Source: Diphasiastrum complanatum (Eukaryota > Streptophyta > Lycopodiopsida > Lycopodiales > Lycopodiaceae). Taken from it: a stretch of DNA of 39,232 nt. A model generated the notes under the pieces. That model had not been told where the DNA came from, ran no database searches, and worked only from the letters and a program-made list of their open reading frames with translations. The number at the start of each line of letters is the position of its first letter. Within the stretch, counting starts at the first letter, position 1. A program made the translations under genes and the position numbers. The stretch is from contig MU835419.1 in assembly GCA_029204225.1 (NCBI GenBank), positions 1 through 39,232 on the forward strand. The letters are read 5' to 3'. This document shows, one piece after another, positions 20,834 to 32,066 of the stretch.

Positions 20834-21895
20834 CCAGTGTGTGGATCGGTCTCTACGAGAGATATTGGGTATTGATACTCCATTTGGAGGAGTTCCGATC
20901 ATTTTTGGTGGTGAATTCGGTCAGGTTCTCCTAGTGGTATGGCGGTCATGCACAAATTGTGAGCGCTTCACTGAAGTGTTCGCATTTGTGAAAATATATG
21001 GAGATGCACAAACTGTCAACGAACATGCATGTTATGAGTGTGGAGGGAGCCGATAGGAACGAGCAGTCGAGGTTTGTAGAGTATTTGTTGAGTGGAGATG
21101 GTCGTGAGCCCACATTTGTGCAATGTGGTTTGGATTTGATTTCTTTGCTAGAGTGTATGTGTCTAAGGATGTGTGATGTGTGTGAATTGATTTCGTTCAC
21201 TTTTCCCAATATTGCACGATGTTACATGGATTTTGATTTCTTAAGAAGCCGTGCAATATTGACCCCGTTGAATGAAAATGTGAATGAGATCAATTTGAAA
21301 GTTGTTGAGCAACTTCATGGTGATGCTTGCACATTTTATAGTGCTGATAGCATGGTTGAGCGTGATGACTCTGATGTGTACCCATTAGAATTTTTGAAAA
21401 GCTTGCAACCGAGTGGATGCCCTCCACATAAATTGGTGTTGAAGGTTGGCATGATAGTGATGTTGTGGCGGTCGATAGCATTGCACAAGAGACTATGTAA
21501 TGGTACAAGACTTATCATTTGTAGATTGAGAAGACATGTCATAGAGGCGGAGATAGTGACTGGGAAGAATATAGGGAGTGGAATTCTCATTCCACGGATC
21601 CCTTTAGTGCCAAGCAATTCGGATTTGCCATTTGAATTGCAGAGAGTACAATTTCCTATTTGAGTGGCTTTTGCCATGACAACAAACAAGGCGCAAGAAT
21701 AGACTATGGACATTATTGGATTGTATTTACCATGTCCTGTATTTGATCATGGTCAACTATATATGGCACTATCGAGAATGCGAAATGCAACAAGTGTACG
21801 AGTATTGATTAGTGGCAATGATGACGGCCGATTTACCAATGTGGAAGGAGTGGCCAGGTGCACTCAAAACATTGTATATTTGGAAGTGATGTAGT
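20834..21895 (+). pseudogene. Helitron helicase, C-terminal half
   Basis: The reading resumes after the copia element with CVDRSLREILG and PFGGVPIIFGGEFGQVLLVV, the PIF1 helicase block after Walker B (normally GGDFRQ.LPV). The long frame 20998-21663 carries RSRAILTPLNENVNEINLKV, SGCPPHKLVLKVGMIVMLWR, CNGTRLIICRLRRHVIEAEI and IPRIPLVPSNSDLPFELQR. After a stop, FAMTTNKAQE and HGQLYMALSRMRNATSVRVL complete the C-terminal motifs. It ends at 21893-21895 (TAG). Stops and frameshifts make it non-functional. It belongs with 15580-16484 and would form one half of a Rep-helicase transposase. Confidence 0.92.
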
Positions 21896-22190
21896 AATTT
21901 TATAATATTAGGATTTAGATTTTAGGATTATGAGTTAAGATTTCAAAGTTATATTTATGGATAATGGACATGCAATAGGTTTATGGTTGGATGTTAGGAA
22001 AGATTAGGATTGGGGTTTGGGTTAGGCTAGATCAGTTACAATTAGAGTTGAGATTAAAGTTAGATTAGGATTATGGTTAGGGTTAAGTATGATAGGGTAA
22101 GAGTGAATGTTAGGTTAGTGTTAGATGTTAGAGTAGGATTTATGGTTTGGAGGTAGGGTTTGCGTATTGTTGGACTTTTAGCATTGTCAA
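21896..22190 (+). repeat. Degenerate telomere-like GGTTAG-rich tract
   Basis: The plus strand is strongly G/T-biased and full of TTAGG, GGTTAG, GTTAGGGTTA and GTTTGGGTTAGG variants, but with no clean run of the plant telomere unit TTTAGGG. It may be an old interstitial telomere-like or simple-sequence region, or a Helitron tail. It sits exactly between the two oppositely oriented Helitron halves. Confidence 0.5.
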
Positions 22191-24450
22191 GGGTGAGTAG
22201 TGCATCCTCCGTTAAAGTGCTCATAAAGCTAGACACCAATGGGTCGTTGGCGCAACGAGGAGCCTCCGATTTGCCACTTCTATTCAGCTCTAAAAAAGAT
22301 GTCGAAGTGGTACTTGAATGACCTTCTACAACCTCCTCTAAATCGGCTCCCTCACTGAAGAAAAACCAACTCTTGTCCATGAAGATGAACTACCAGTCGA
22401 GTCACAAATGGCTTATGAGCACCCATAGAAATCTCAAACAGTTGTCAGCAAGCCTCACTCGTAGAGAAATATCGGGAATTGAATTTCAAAAATTGCTTTA
22501 TCTCATTCATTGGCCCAACTGTCTGACCACTACCCTCCACAGCCTCTGCTGTAATCATATATGGTACACGTACTTGTACAAATACACTTCACACTACGTA
22601 TATGTACACATATCTCTATGTTGATGTGACATTGAAAATGTAGTGTCAACCATCTGTTGTACGATACTATCCACATATTATCTAATTCTATTCCATGCGA
22701 TCGCACCTTCACTCTGTTGTCTCTATGCCTATACAGAAGATACCCATTCACTACCGATGTTTCATCAATAAAATTCCTTGGGTAGTTCTTCGAGCATTTT
22801 CCATCCTTCATGCACAGTGCATTTGGAAAAGATGTTCCGCATGGTATAGGTCCTCACCATCTCATACAACTCTAGATCATCCTCCCTCACATGAATCTCT
22901 GCGCATACAATACGATCATAATCTTCAACAGTGATGGGTTTGCTCTGCTCCTCCAATATAATCAATAGGTGGGCATGAGGCATCCTCTCTTTTGAAACTA
23001 TACAACATGAAGCCTTCTTATATGATAGATAACCCTGATGAGCTCTACTCGGATACCACTGATGGAATCACTGACCTTGAGTCTTTGGAGAGCTCGATAA
23101 GGCCGAGCAATCGGGTTGCTCTGAAACCATTGTTGGTAATATAGCGGACTCTCTGGTTGATTCATGTTGTCGCTCAGATGGAGCCGATCTTTTGGACAAG
23201 GTTACTGCCTCAAGCCATGATTAGTCATCCTCCAAACAGGCAGATAGCTACTGCTACGACGACCATAGCATCCTGGTACTGTTGATGCATGACACAATGA
23301 ACCGATATAAGACGATGGAAGGACTATTCGCTGTCCTATTGCGCTGGCGGAATGAGCCCCAAGGGCATCAATGATGCCACTACGAATCTCTTTATGAAAT
23401 GTATCTCAATTGTTATAGACATAGTTCATGTTGTTTTGGACCATTTTTGCTACCACGTCGCACACATACTCTTGCAACAGTCTTCCACCCAAATGTATAG
23501 GTGAAATATGCTTTGCTCGTACATGTAAATGGTAGTTGTAAAACTCTCGAATGGTGACAACTTTCTGTCCACCACCCTCTAATTGCTCTTCAGGAGCATT
23601 TGAACGTATACCATCATGAACGTCATCATCATTAGCACGTGCAACATCTCTCATGTACATATGTGGGATCCCTTGATAAAACCCATCGGTATCGTAAGGA
23701 AAGAGGAGGACAAAATGCAAGGCATCATACGATGAATGATGCTCTGTGATATGTTGCAAACCATACTGAATGGAGCAATATGATGTCACACATTCCGTCA
23801 CTCGGGGTCTCATCTATAGGCATAAGCACTGCAATCTCATTGCTCATAGGAGCATTGAATCATCTATTCGCTCTACTATGTGAACAACCAAACACTATGA
23901 AATTCTCCCGCATGATTTGAGAAACGTTCTTAAAACATTGCGCAAATGGAGTCACATCCATCATCATGCTTTTCAAAAGGGAGAGATCATCATGCCTAAG
24001 CTTGGGATTCAGAGATAATCTCTGATCTAATTGCAAATCATCACCATCCATGATGTATATCTACAAAAATGAAGGTCTATATAGGGGCAACAAACCACCA
24101 ATATGATGATACAACCGACCTGACACTCTAAATGTATATGTGCTGCCTATGGAGTTGGCAATGGATCTATCTAGATTCACCCCAAGAGATGAAAACGCCA
24201 AGGAGTTATATAACTCCAAACGTGTTTAGAACACGTCATCAAAAGACATGTACAAATTAAGGAGATAAAGAGGCGGTGATGGCAGCAAAGGCAAACACAC
24301 CTTGCCTTTCATGCAACAGAAAGAGCTATTTCTTTTTGGTTTCGATCGCAGGGCTGAACAACAGCTACTACACACAAACTCCATGCCCCCCGAAATCATG
24401 ACATGTTGGTCTATCAAGCGATCTGGCTACCTCAAACAACCTACCTACAG
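22190..24450 (-). pseudogene. Helitron Rep (HUH endonuclease) region, broken
   Basis: On the minus strand, in shifted frames from right to left: the CCMKGKVCLPLLPSPPLYLL block, FRVSGRLYHHIGGLLPLYRP, HHSSYDALHFVLLFPYDTDG, REFYNYHLHVRAKHISPIHL, IGQRIVLPSSYIGS, the HUH metal-binding motif MPHAHLLIILEE (about 22950-22985), IVCAEIHV, MKDGKCSKNYPRNFIDETSV and HGIELDNMWIVSYNRWLTLH. The block with the nicking tyrosines reads YLYKYVY near 22560-22585 in a shifted frame. MNEIKQFLKFNSRYFSTSEA and EGADLEEVVEGHSST extend toward 22190. Rep nicks DNA for rolling-circle transposition. Many stops and shifts make it dead. The helicase that should follow on the same strand is instead inverted at 15580-21895. 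Confidence 0.92.
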
Positions 24451-25500
24451 AATGTGTAGGCAAAATCCTACCCAAAAATCTCCATTTTGCATTCATTCTA
24501 CACTTCATCCTTCTAGCTCTAACTCTAGCAAATCTAGACACTGCCTCAGGGGTCCTATACGAAAGGTGGCTATGCACTTCCTCTGGTGTACCAAACTCCA
24601 CTAAACTCGGTTAAACTCTCTCAATTTCCTCTCTATCTCTCAATGTCGCACGTACCCTATCCCAATATCTCCTTTTAGCAACATATCTACATCTCATTCT
24701 TCTAACCTTGGCTGATTTTGACTCCTCTTCAGGGGTCCTGTACGACATATGGTTACCACCTCTACAAGCATAACATATGCAACCAATATTGAATCTACTC
24801 CCTCAAATGATTCTCTGCCTCTCACTGGCGTACAAACCATCTCTATATTGTCAACATTGGACATTGGATATTATGGGATAGACGAAGTCGCAGTCGCATC
24901 TAAAGATGTCAAAGAAATCCCGCACCTATTTCTAGGCCTCTTGTTGAAGAACTGACATGTGTGATGGACCCCGTTTCGAATGTACTCAATAGGACATCCT
25001 CATGTAAATAAAACCTCCCTATTGACATACCAATATCTACTACAGTATGTGTGTCATTGACAACTCTTTCAAATGTGGTGGAATCGATTCCATCCCTACT
25101 AACAACATCATGCACCTGCTCCAACTCATGAGAAAGAAGCCTCCTCTTTGTTCTTCTCATTCGCTCTAATCTATTCTTCCTCTCTGATCTAGACTCTAAC
25201 TCCAGTGTCCTACAAGTGGGATCTCTACGAACATGATCATGGGTGACAAAATCCCTGAATTACGTACAAAACCAACATCACCATCGGGCATATGTTCGAT
25301 GTTATGCAAGTTTGAAACCTAACTTGCAGTCGAACATGTCGCCTCCTCAACAACACAGACGATAGGTGCGGACGATAATACCCTTCGCACAATGTTTCAT
25401 TTTCTATTCAACCTCCTCCTCCTTGCGGATCGGGTCTCACCCTCTGGAGTAATGTATGAAGGATTGTTCCGCACACACTCAGGGGTGTCCATGCTCTATT
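24368..25500 (-). pseudogene. N-terminal basic repeat region of the Helitron protein
   Basis: Ahead of the Rep domain the minus strand repeatedly encodes short blocks ending in a TPE-like motif: NPSYITPE (about 25450), DPTCRTLE (about 25205), MSYRTPEE (about 24735) and LSYRTPEA (about 24550). Arg/Lys-rich segments such as RARRMKCR and RRTKRRLLSHE lie between them. Low-complexity basic N-termini with TPEE-type repeats occur in many plant and animal Helitron proteins. No start codon can be fixed because of stops and frameshifts. Confidence 0.6.
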
Positions 25501-26487
25501 CTACATAAAATTTAAGTTTTTGATCATGATAATGTTTTTAACACAAGATCTTATGATGGTGCTCAATTCATTCTCATCTTTACAGTGTTCTTTATTGCAC
25601 ATTACACGCGACAAAAAACAATTCCTTACATGATTACTATTCTATACAAATTTCTAAGACAAAAGTTTAGACTTTTTAGCAAATAATATTCATGCCAAAT
25701 TACCAAGAATATGGTATATGTAACAAAGCACTGCAAAATATTATCCCAACAATAAAAGCATGTTACCATACTTGTTTTTATTTTGTCTAATGTGTTTAGG
25801 TTATGTAAAAAAACCAAGCATGTAGGCAAAAGTTTTCATTTAAGAATTAGCATTTAGTTCTTAGGATCCTTGATAACCTAGAAAGATTCTAGGCACTATT
25901 GATGAACATGCAAAACATAGTATACTTATAATATGTTTATTACACTTTTCATTCAATTTTTGGACTTTTTGTTGAATAGGTTTTTTTTGTCTATATTAGT
26001 ATTGATGTGTGGTTCCAATTCCAAGAATTGGTAACCACAAGTTTTTTTTGAAATGAATTGACCTTTTGGCCTCAAAATAAGTATTTTTATCATTATTATT
26101 CATCTTCATTGACTATTTCAATATGTAAAGTAGCAAGCAAATATGGTTATTGTAATTTGTGAAGTGATTTTTCTCTAAGTTTCAAGATAGTTGGTCAAGT
26201 ACTTACATCATGTGGAAATGACACCCAACAAGATAAGTTTCTAGATGTTAGTGCCACTTGGTCTACTTTAGGTGAATTATCATACTTGATCTATTTGATT
26301 TTGTCACAATAGGTATTCACAATTTTAAAAATGACATCAATACTTCAGAGTTTTTATAAGGTTCTTGTAGACTAAAAACATCATTCTATCTTGAGAAATA
26401 GAAATAGAACACTTCTTGTATACCTTTGTGTGAATTCTATTTAGCATGCGGGAAAGTGTTATATTTAGGTATGGTTATCTAGAAGGT
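25500..26487. other. AT-rich stretch without a recognisable gene
   Basis: About 1 kb of AT-rich sequence with T homopolymers (around 25980-25990 and 26041-26050). The minus-strand frame 25626-25829 is Cys/Leu-rich with no family motif. I see no LTR, primer site or inverted ends here. Confidence 0.4.
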
Positions 26488-26586
26488 GATTGATACATGT
26501 ACCAAGCAAGGTTGACGTTAAGTTTTTTGATCCACATACACCCACACAATTACTAATGTCAACCTTGTTTGGTACATGTATCAATC
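26488..26586. repeat. Near-perfect inverted repeat (hairpin, 29-base arms)
   Basis: The arms 26488-26516 and 26558-26586 are reverse complements with a single mismatch (core GTACCAAGCAAGGTTGAC on the left against GTCAACCTTGTTTGGTAC). They are separated by a 41-base loop. The right arm ends ten bases before the long CT tract. It could be a tiny foldback MITE or the end of a larger one; no target duplication was identified. Confidence 0.85.
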
Positions 26587-26592
26587 CCACAT

Positions 26593-26779
<187 letters not shown>

Positions 26780-27126
26780 CACATTCAAATGAAGAAAACC
26801 AATTTTAAAGTCCAATTGTATATAATTGAACTTCTAAAATTGGTCGTCCTCCATTTGAAATAGTTTTTAGCATAACGTGCCATAATTACTACAAATTCTA
26901 GGAATTTTTTATAAAGGGAATCTAAAAATAAAAGGAGGTTAATGCATTCCCTACTACAAGATCTTTATTGTTCATCGTGCTTCAATGAGATAGGTCACTA
27001 TTGTGTTGTTTGTGGTACGAGATTTGTCATTGGGAGCGCATCCTTGCCTCAACCTGCATAGCGCAAGAAAGTGAAAGAGAGGGGGAGGAGCGAGATAGAG
27101 AGGAGAAAGAGTAAGATAGAAGGGTG

Positions 27127-27128
<2 letters not shown>

Positions 27129-27219
<91 letters not shown>

Positions 27220-27246
27220 AGAAGAAGAAGAAGAAGAAGAAGAAGA
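27129..27246. repeat. (GA)n-(GAA)n compound microsatellite
   Basis: About 88 bases of GA followed by about 30 bases of GAA. It is the reverse complement in kind of the CT tract 350 bases to the left. The Arg-Glu/Lys frames over it are not genes. Confidence 0.97.
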
Positions 27247-27339
27247 TCCTCAATTGGGCAGCATTTCCACCTAATATTAAAAATAATAATAGATTAAAAA
27301 TGGTGCCTATTTATAATCGAAGAAGTTCCTGGCCCCTAA

Positions 27340-28450
27340 TTTAGATTGGCTACTTCAATGAAAATAGAAGTCCCATAAAGTCATCAATTTTGAACCAAGC
27401 AAGCCGCCCGACATACATCAAACTTAACCAACTCGTTACAAACGAGTAGCATCCATTCCAAGAAACTGGTCTGACTTACATCGGACTTAACCATCTGGAA
27501 GCTTCGTCACGAGCGCTGGAAGCCAACCTGGCGCCACGCCAGACTGGACAGCCATAAACAGGTAACTTCCACCCAAGCAAGCCATCCAACTCAGCCGACA
27601 TGTTAGAGCCCGTTCCCCAAGAGCTTAACCCATTCACGTTCATGCAAGGAACACTCGGAACCACAAGCCGCGACAGATATGGAGACAACCAGTTCCTGGA
27701 CCAAATGGTCCCGACAGCATACCGCTGGCGCCGCGGACCGAATGGTCCCGACGGCATACCGATGGCGTCCCGGGATACGACCCTCAGCTATGCGCCAAAT
27801 TAAAAAGTTTGAAGCGGCCTCACAACTGGCGCTCTTACCGAGCACTGAGACCCAGAAGGTAATCAGAGTCAGTTTGAGAAAAATCCCACTTTATTGATAA
27901 ATCTGAGAAGGTTACATTTCAAGTGTGTGACCGACCCTAGTCTCCGGGGCGCTGGCATGCCAAGGCGAGTGGCAGGACAACATTCCAGCCAGGGAGGCTG
28001 AGACTTGGTCGGAGCTCGCGCTGAGGCGCAACCGGCACTCCCCTATAGTATTGGTGGGATTCGCCACCTCCCCTCATACCAAGTACTCTACCCAGGCTGG
28101 TAAAGCACGTTTTCTCTCTCTAGAATTTATTGATCCCTTTAATCATGCCTAGATCGTGTGAGGTGATTGCACATCGATCTGAGCTCTCTGGACTTCGCTA
28201 GAACCGGTCAAAGATTTTCAGCCATAGGAACTTGGCGCCGGCTGGATTCTGGTCACAGTGGCGCCGGGGAGCGGCGCCGACGCCAGTGGCGCCGGGCGCA
28301 GCAGGGGTGCTGCTGGCGCCGGAAGTAAAGCTTGTAAAGGTAAGTTTACAGCATCCACCCCACCTTTATAAAATCTGATGTCCTCTTCAGATGTCAGATT
28401 AATGTAAAGGTGTCTCCCAATCAAAATTAACTATACATTTGAGCTACTTG
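27340..28450. repeat. GC-rich repeat-derived region, possible LTR and primer site
   Basis: This block is much richer in GC than its surroundings. It has a two-copy tandem repeat (37-base period, 27699-27772, GACC(A/G)AATGGTCCCGAC) and a cluster of five GGCGCC sites between 28234 and 28320. The plus-strand TGGCGCC at 28233, after a T-rich TTTATTGATAAATC stretch at 27892-27905, recalls Tat/Athila-type gypsy elements, whose LTR is followed by a TGGCGCC primer site. LTR ends could not be fixed. The minus-strand frame 28218-28424 is Pro/Ala-rich and could be gag debris. Confidence 0.35.
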
Positions 28451-28919
28451 GCACAGTACTCAATTCACTGGTCGCTTTTTATTAACATTGAAGCTGGCAC
28501 ACCACAAGTCGGAGGCTCAGCTCTTTGTACTGAAAAATACTTAACTTGAAAATATCACTTTGTCTGGGAAAAGCGTAGATTTTGTATCGCTTACGTAAAA
28601 CCCAAGAACCTTATTGACTGGTGACAGAGGCCTTTCTGTGAAATGTTCGCCCCCGTCGCTTCTGAATTTTGACTTTGGAACTCCTTTGAGCTCCTGATTT
28701 GTCCTTGACGCACTTTGTGTTGAGCTTCCGGAGCTCCAGATTTGATCAGTTCTGCACAGGTATCAGGGCTCCCTGATCCAAAGGATTTGTCGTTCGATTG
28801 CCCACTTTATGGTCCACTCCGCGCCTTGTTGCTTATGCACCTTGATTTCTCTCCTTGTCCCAGCCTGATCTTGATACTTTTCATTTTTGGCTACCTCGGT
28901 CACGTCCCACCACCTTTTG

Positions 28920-29100
28920 GTCGATAGCCCTTATAGCTAAACGATCGACAGCTATCCTCGAATATACCACCCCCGTGGACGCACCCGTGCTTTCACCGTT
29001 AGGCAGCACATTGCCTCAGTAACGCCCCCACCAAATCTAGTCGATAGCCCTTATAGCTAAACGATCGACGACATACCAACCCAATCGTGGACGCACCCGG
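28920..29100. repeat. Two-copy direct repeat, 120-base period, with palindromic core
   Basis: A 30-base sequence starting GTCGATAGCCCTTATAGC and ending ACGATCGAC occurs at 28920-28949 and 29040-29069 with no mismatch; its ends GTCGAT/ATCGAC are inverted. Both copies are followed by GTGGACGCACCCG. The left flank of the pair reads as anonymous GC-rich sequence. Confidence 0.85.
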
Positions 29101-30204
29101 GAACCGCGACTTAGCTTTCCAGCCTTCAACTCTTGCCGTCCAAACCCACTTGACATACAAGCAGCCAACAATGATCTTTAGACAAAGGCTTAATTGGTTG
29201 CTTAAGCTTCTCATGCATCTGTTTTTGACATTCGGTTAACTTTGTATTAATAATTGTAGTTTTTTGTAACCGAGGCTTTCGAGGTTTTTGATTGGGAGGT
29301 GTTGTTGCCTCGCTTATCATGTCATCATCTATTGTATCCCAAACGTTGTCTGAATACATGTCCCATGTGTATACTTTGGGTTTGGGCCTATATGTTTGTG
29401 TGTTGGGTACTTTGGATGTCAGTTGGACGTGAGCCAACGGCCAACATCATCCATGAAAAGAATACCTTCTTCCGAAACATGGGCGATAGGGACGCTAGGT
29501 TCTCCTAGGCACCAAGCTATAGGAATAGGGTCAATCATCATAAGCGGAATGATGGATGTATCAATGTCTATAGAAGATGGTAGAATAGACACATCTTCTA
29601 TTGCAGTTTCAATATGACATTTGTTGGAATCAGCATAGTCAACAGTGGCTAGTGCTTGACCCAATTTATTATGTCTGTGGATCTTGTATGGTGGCCTTTC
29701 AGTTGGATCGGGGCACTATTTGATTCGTCATAAGTTGTTGATGACCAATCATCATAAATCTTAGCGGGCTTGACATGGCTAGTTGAGTTGACAGTGACTC
29801 GTTTGTCATGATTGCCAAAGGTGATTTTGCTATGCTTCCAATCTTGGACAATGCTTGCCATCTGTAGCAAGGGTCTGCCAAGAAGAGTTTATAGGTATTT
29901 GCATCATCTGGTAAATCTAGAATGACACAATTGATTACAAATTTGACACCTGCAATGTGAACATTGATATTCGATAAATGACCTGCAGGGTCTGTAACTC
30001 ATTGATCAGTCATGCAAAGTTTGTAGCATGGTTGATCAAGGGTATGGGATCCCCATGGCTTTGCCAATGACAAGCCATTATGTTTACACCTGATCCGCCA
30101 TTAAGGATAGCGGATACTGCGGAATAGTCTTTATAGGACAAAGGCTCAATCTTTTCCATTGAACAAATGGCCTTTGCTATTTTCCATGCATGCACGATCT
30201 CCAT
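29000..30204 (-). pseudogene. Ty3/gypsy gag-protease fragment
   Basis: The minus-strand frame 30204-30010 contains SAVSAILNGGSGVNIM, an aspartic protease active site in which the catalytic D of DGGSGVN is N. Downstream, LLLGRPLLQMASIVQDWKH (about 29840-29900) matches the second conserved retropepsin block (LLLGRPWL....) and is followed by KITFGNHDKRVTVN. Frames at 29664-29126 continue as a poorly conserved linker. No RT follows before the sequence turns GC-rich near 29000. The layout resembles plant Tat/Athila-type gypsy elements, but lineage is not certain. Confidence 0.65.
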
Positions 30205-30459
30205 TACTTACATGCTTACATGCTGAATAACTGAGCCCCTAGCCGAAGGTAAATCCTGAAAAATAAAAACCATCACCACGTTTTATTCTTTAACATTGAC
30301 TTTTTTCCCAAACTACATTGACGAACCGCAACACATAGTATATCCTTTGCAAGGCAAGGCCAAAAAGTCGAGTAATATCCCATATCAAATATACTATCTA
30401 TAAAAATAACCTTTTGTTATAACTTTTATCCTTTAAAACTTGGATATGGTAGTAAGTTT

Positions 30460-30663
30460 TTGGTGTGTTCATTCACCAACCTCTTAACTATTTTTGTAAT
30501 TAGTTTAATCTACAAGGTTGTAAGGCTAGATGGGTTGAATTTATGCATAAATTTGATAAAGATATGTGGCACTACTAATGAAGTAGCCAATGCTCTTACT
30601 CAATCGCATGAAGTGAATGGAATTTTTATACTAAGGTTTTTACTTATTTCTATCTTAGGTTGA
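30460..30663 (+). pseudogene. Ty3/gypsy RNase H end fragment
   Basis: The plus-strand frame carries GTTNEVANALTQSHEVN, close to the conserved end of gypsy RNase H (GxxNxVADALSRR) that precedes the integrase. The active-site Asp of ADALSR is changed to Asn. Only about 35 codons are recognisable. It is on the opposite strand from the protease fragment to its left, so the two are different relics or were rearranged. Confidence 0.55.
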
Positions 30664-32030
30664 AAGGACTTTGCCAATATGATTGTTATTTTAGTCGAAT
30701 ATGGAACAAATTAGTACCATAAAAAAAATATGTGTAATGGTAATGCAATTGAGGAGACAAGATCAGCTAGTTATGAGATTTTGAAGGCAACAAATCAATC
30801 TTCTATCTGAAATGAATTGTTGTTTACAATTCAAACATATCATCTTGTCCAATTTCCAAGCTTAGGGTATGGAAGGACACGAATACACTCTTTTAATTGG
30901 TCAACTATTGTGACAATTGAAGCCATTCACCCAAGAAGGGATTGGTGTAGAGACATTGCTCCATGAAACATCCATTCCAATCACTAGGGCTTAGATTGTA
31001 GCAGTGCTTTGACACCACATGACAAATTAGATTTACAATGACAAACATACATATTAGTGCAAGATCAACAGTAGTTCATTGGATGTTTGTACAAACATTT
31101 TTGGAAGCATGTTACATAGGGTGTTGCCTTTGCAAGGCAAGCCAAAAACATCAAGATTCTTATTTTTAAGAGCACACGCATGTCATACTATATATCGGTT
31201 CCATGACTTTGAAGTATTTTGTTTCTACATATCATCATGGCTATGGAAGGATAAGAAACATGAAGATGTTTAGGAATGTTGTTTGCAATTATGACTTGGC
31301 TAGGTTGCTAATTACCAACTTTGAAGTATCCATGGATGAGTGTCAAGAGTGCAATAACCCACACACTGAGCCATGGTAGTCAAAGGGTCAAGACTACCAC
31401 CAGTCAATGATGGATAGAATGGGGTGTGATTTAGAGCATCTTCAAGCATCTCTCAAACACGGCGCCTTTGGTTAGTTGTGCTGAGCGACCATTCTAGGTT
31501 GTGTTGGGTTCCACATTGCCAAGGGAGCCACCTTTTCATTAAAATTGCATATACCTTCACACCCTTAGAGGCGGTCCCCGTGGCCTAGAGATGTGACCTC
31601 AATGCACCAACTTCTTCTTTATTCTTCTTGATTTTGATGTCCCCAAGCAAATGCATTTTACCCATTCATGGAATCAAGGATTCCAGTAGCCCGGAGCTTC
31701 TCAAAGGCTTCTCAACCTTTGAGAGGGCTAGGAAGGGTACCCTTTGGAATCCCGAGATAACAATTTTTCCAAAATGCAGTTTTGTCTCCCAATACGGTTC
31801 TTTCACCATTGGTTAACACCGTGCTATTCTCCCGTTATCCCCTCACTACCTCCAGATACAATCAAGAAGCTCATGGGGGTGTAGCACTACTCGAAATGAG
31901 CTGTAGCAGAGCCTCAAGATTACAAAGATATTGCTCATGACCCCCTGAGTTTCTTCGGCCATGGGGACTGCCTCTTATTAGAGGACGTTGTCCACTATGT
32001 GCAATATGTGGGAAATCCTTGTCTTAATGT
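30664..32030. other. Intergenic stretch without a recognisable gene
   Basis: About 1.4 kb. A GGCAAGGC(C)AAAAA motif near 30351-30365 recurs as GGCAAGCCAAAAA near 31135-31147, suggesting related repeat copies. A short palindrome CTCAAAGG/CCTTTGAG lies near 31703-31726. The frames at 31079-31273 and 31628-31816 show no conserved motif. Confidence 0.35.
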
Positions 32031-32066
32031 TTGTAGGGCCAGGCATGACCAATCATTTGGGCACTT

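Noticed and set aside
23040-23065. GGATACCACTGATGGAATC resembling a primer binding site
   Set aside because: It lies inside the minus-strand Helitron Rep region with no LTR beside it and only a partial match.
27071-27344. Arg-Glu/Lys-rich open frames
   Set aside because: Artefacts of the (GA)n-(GAA)n microsatellite.
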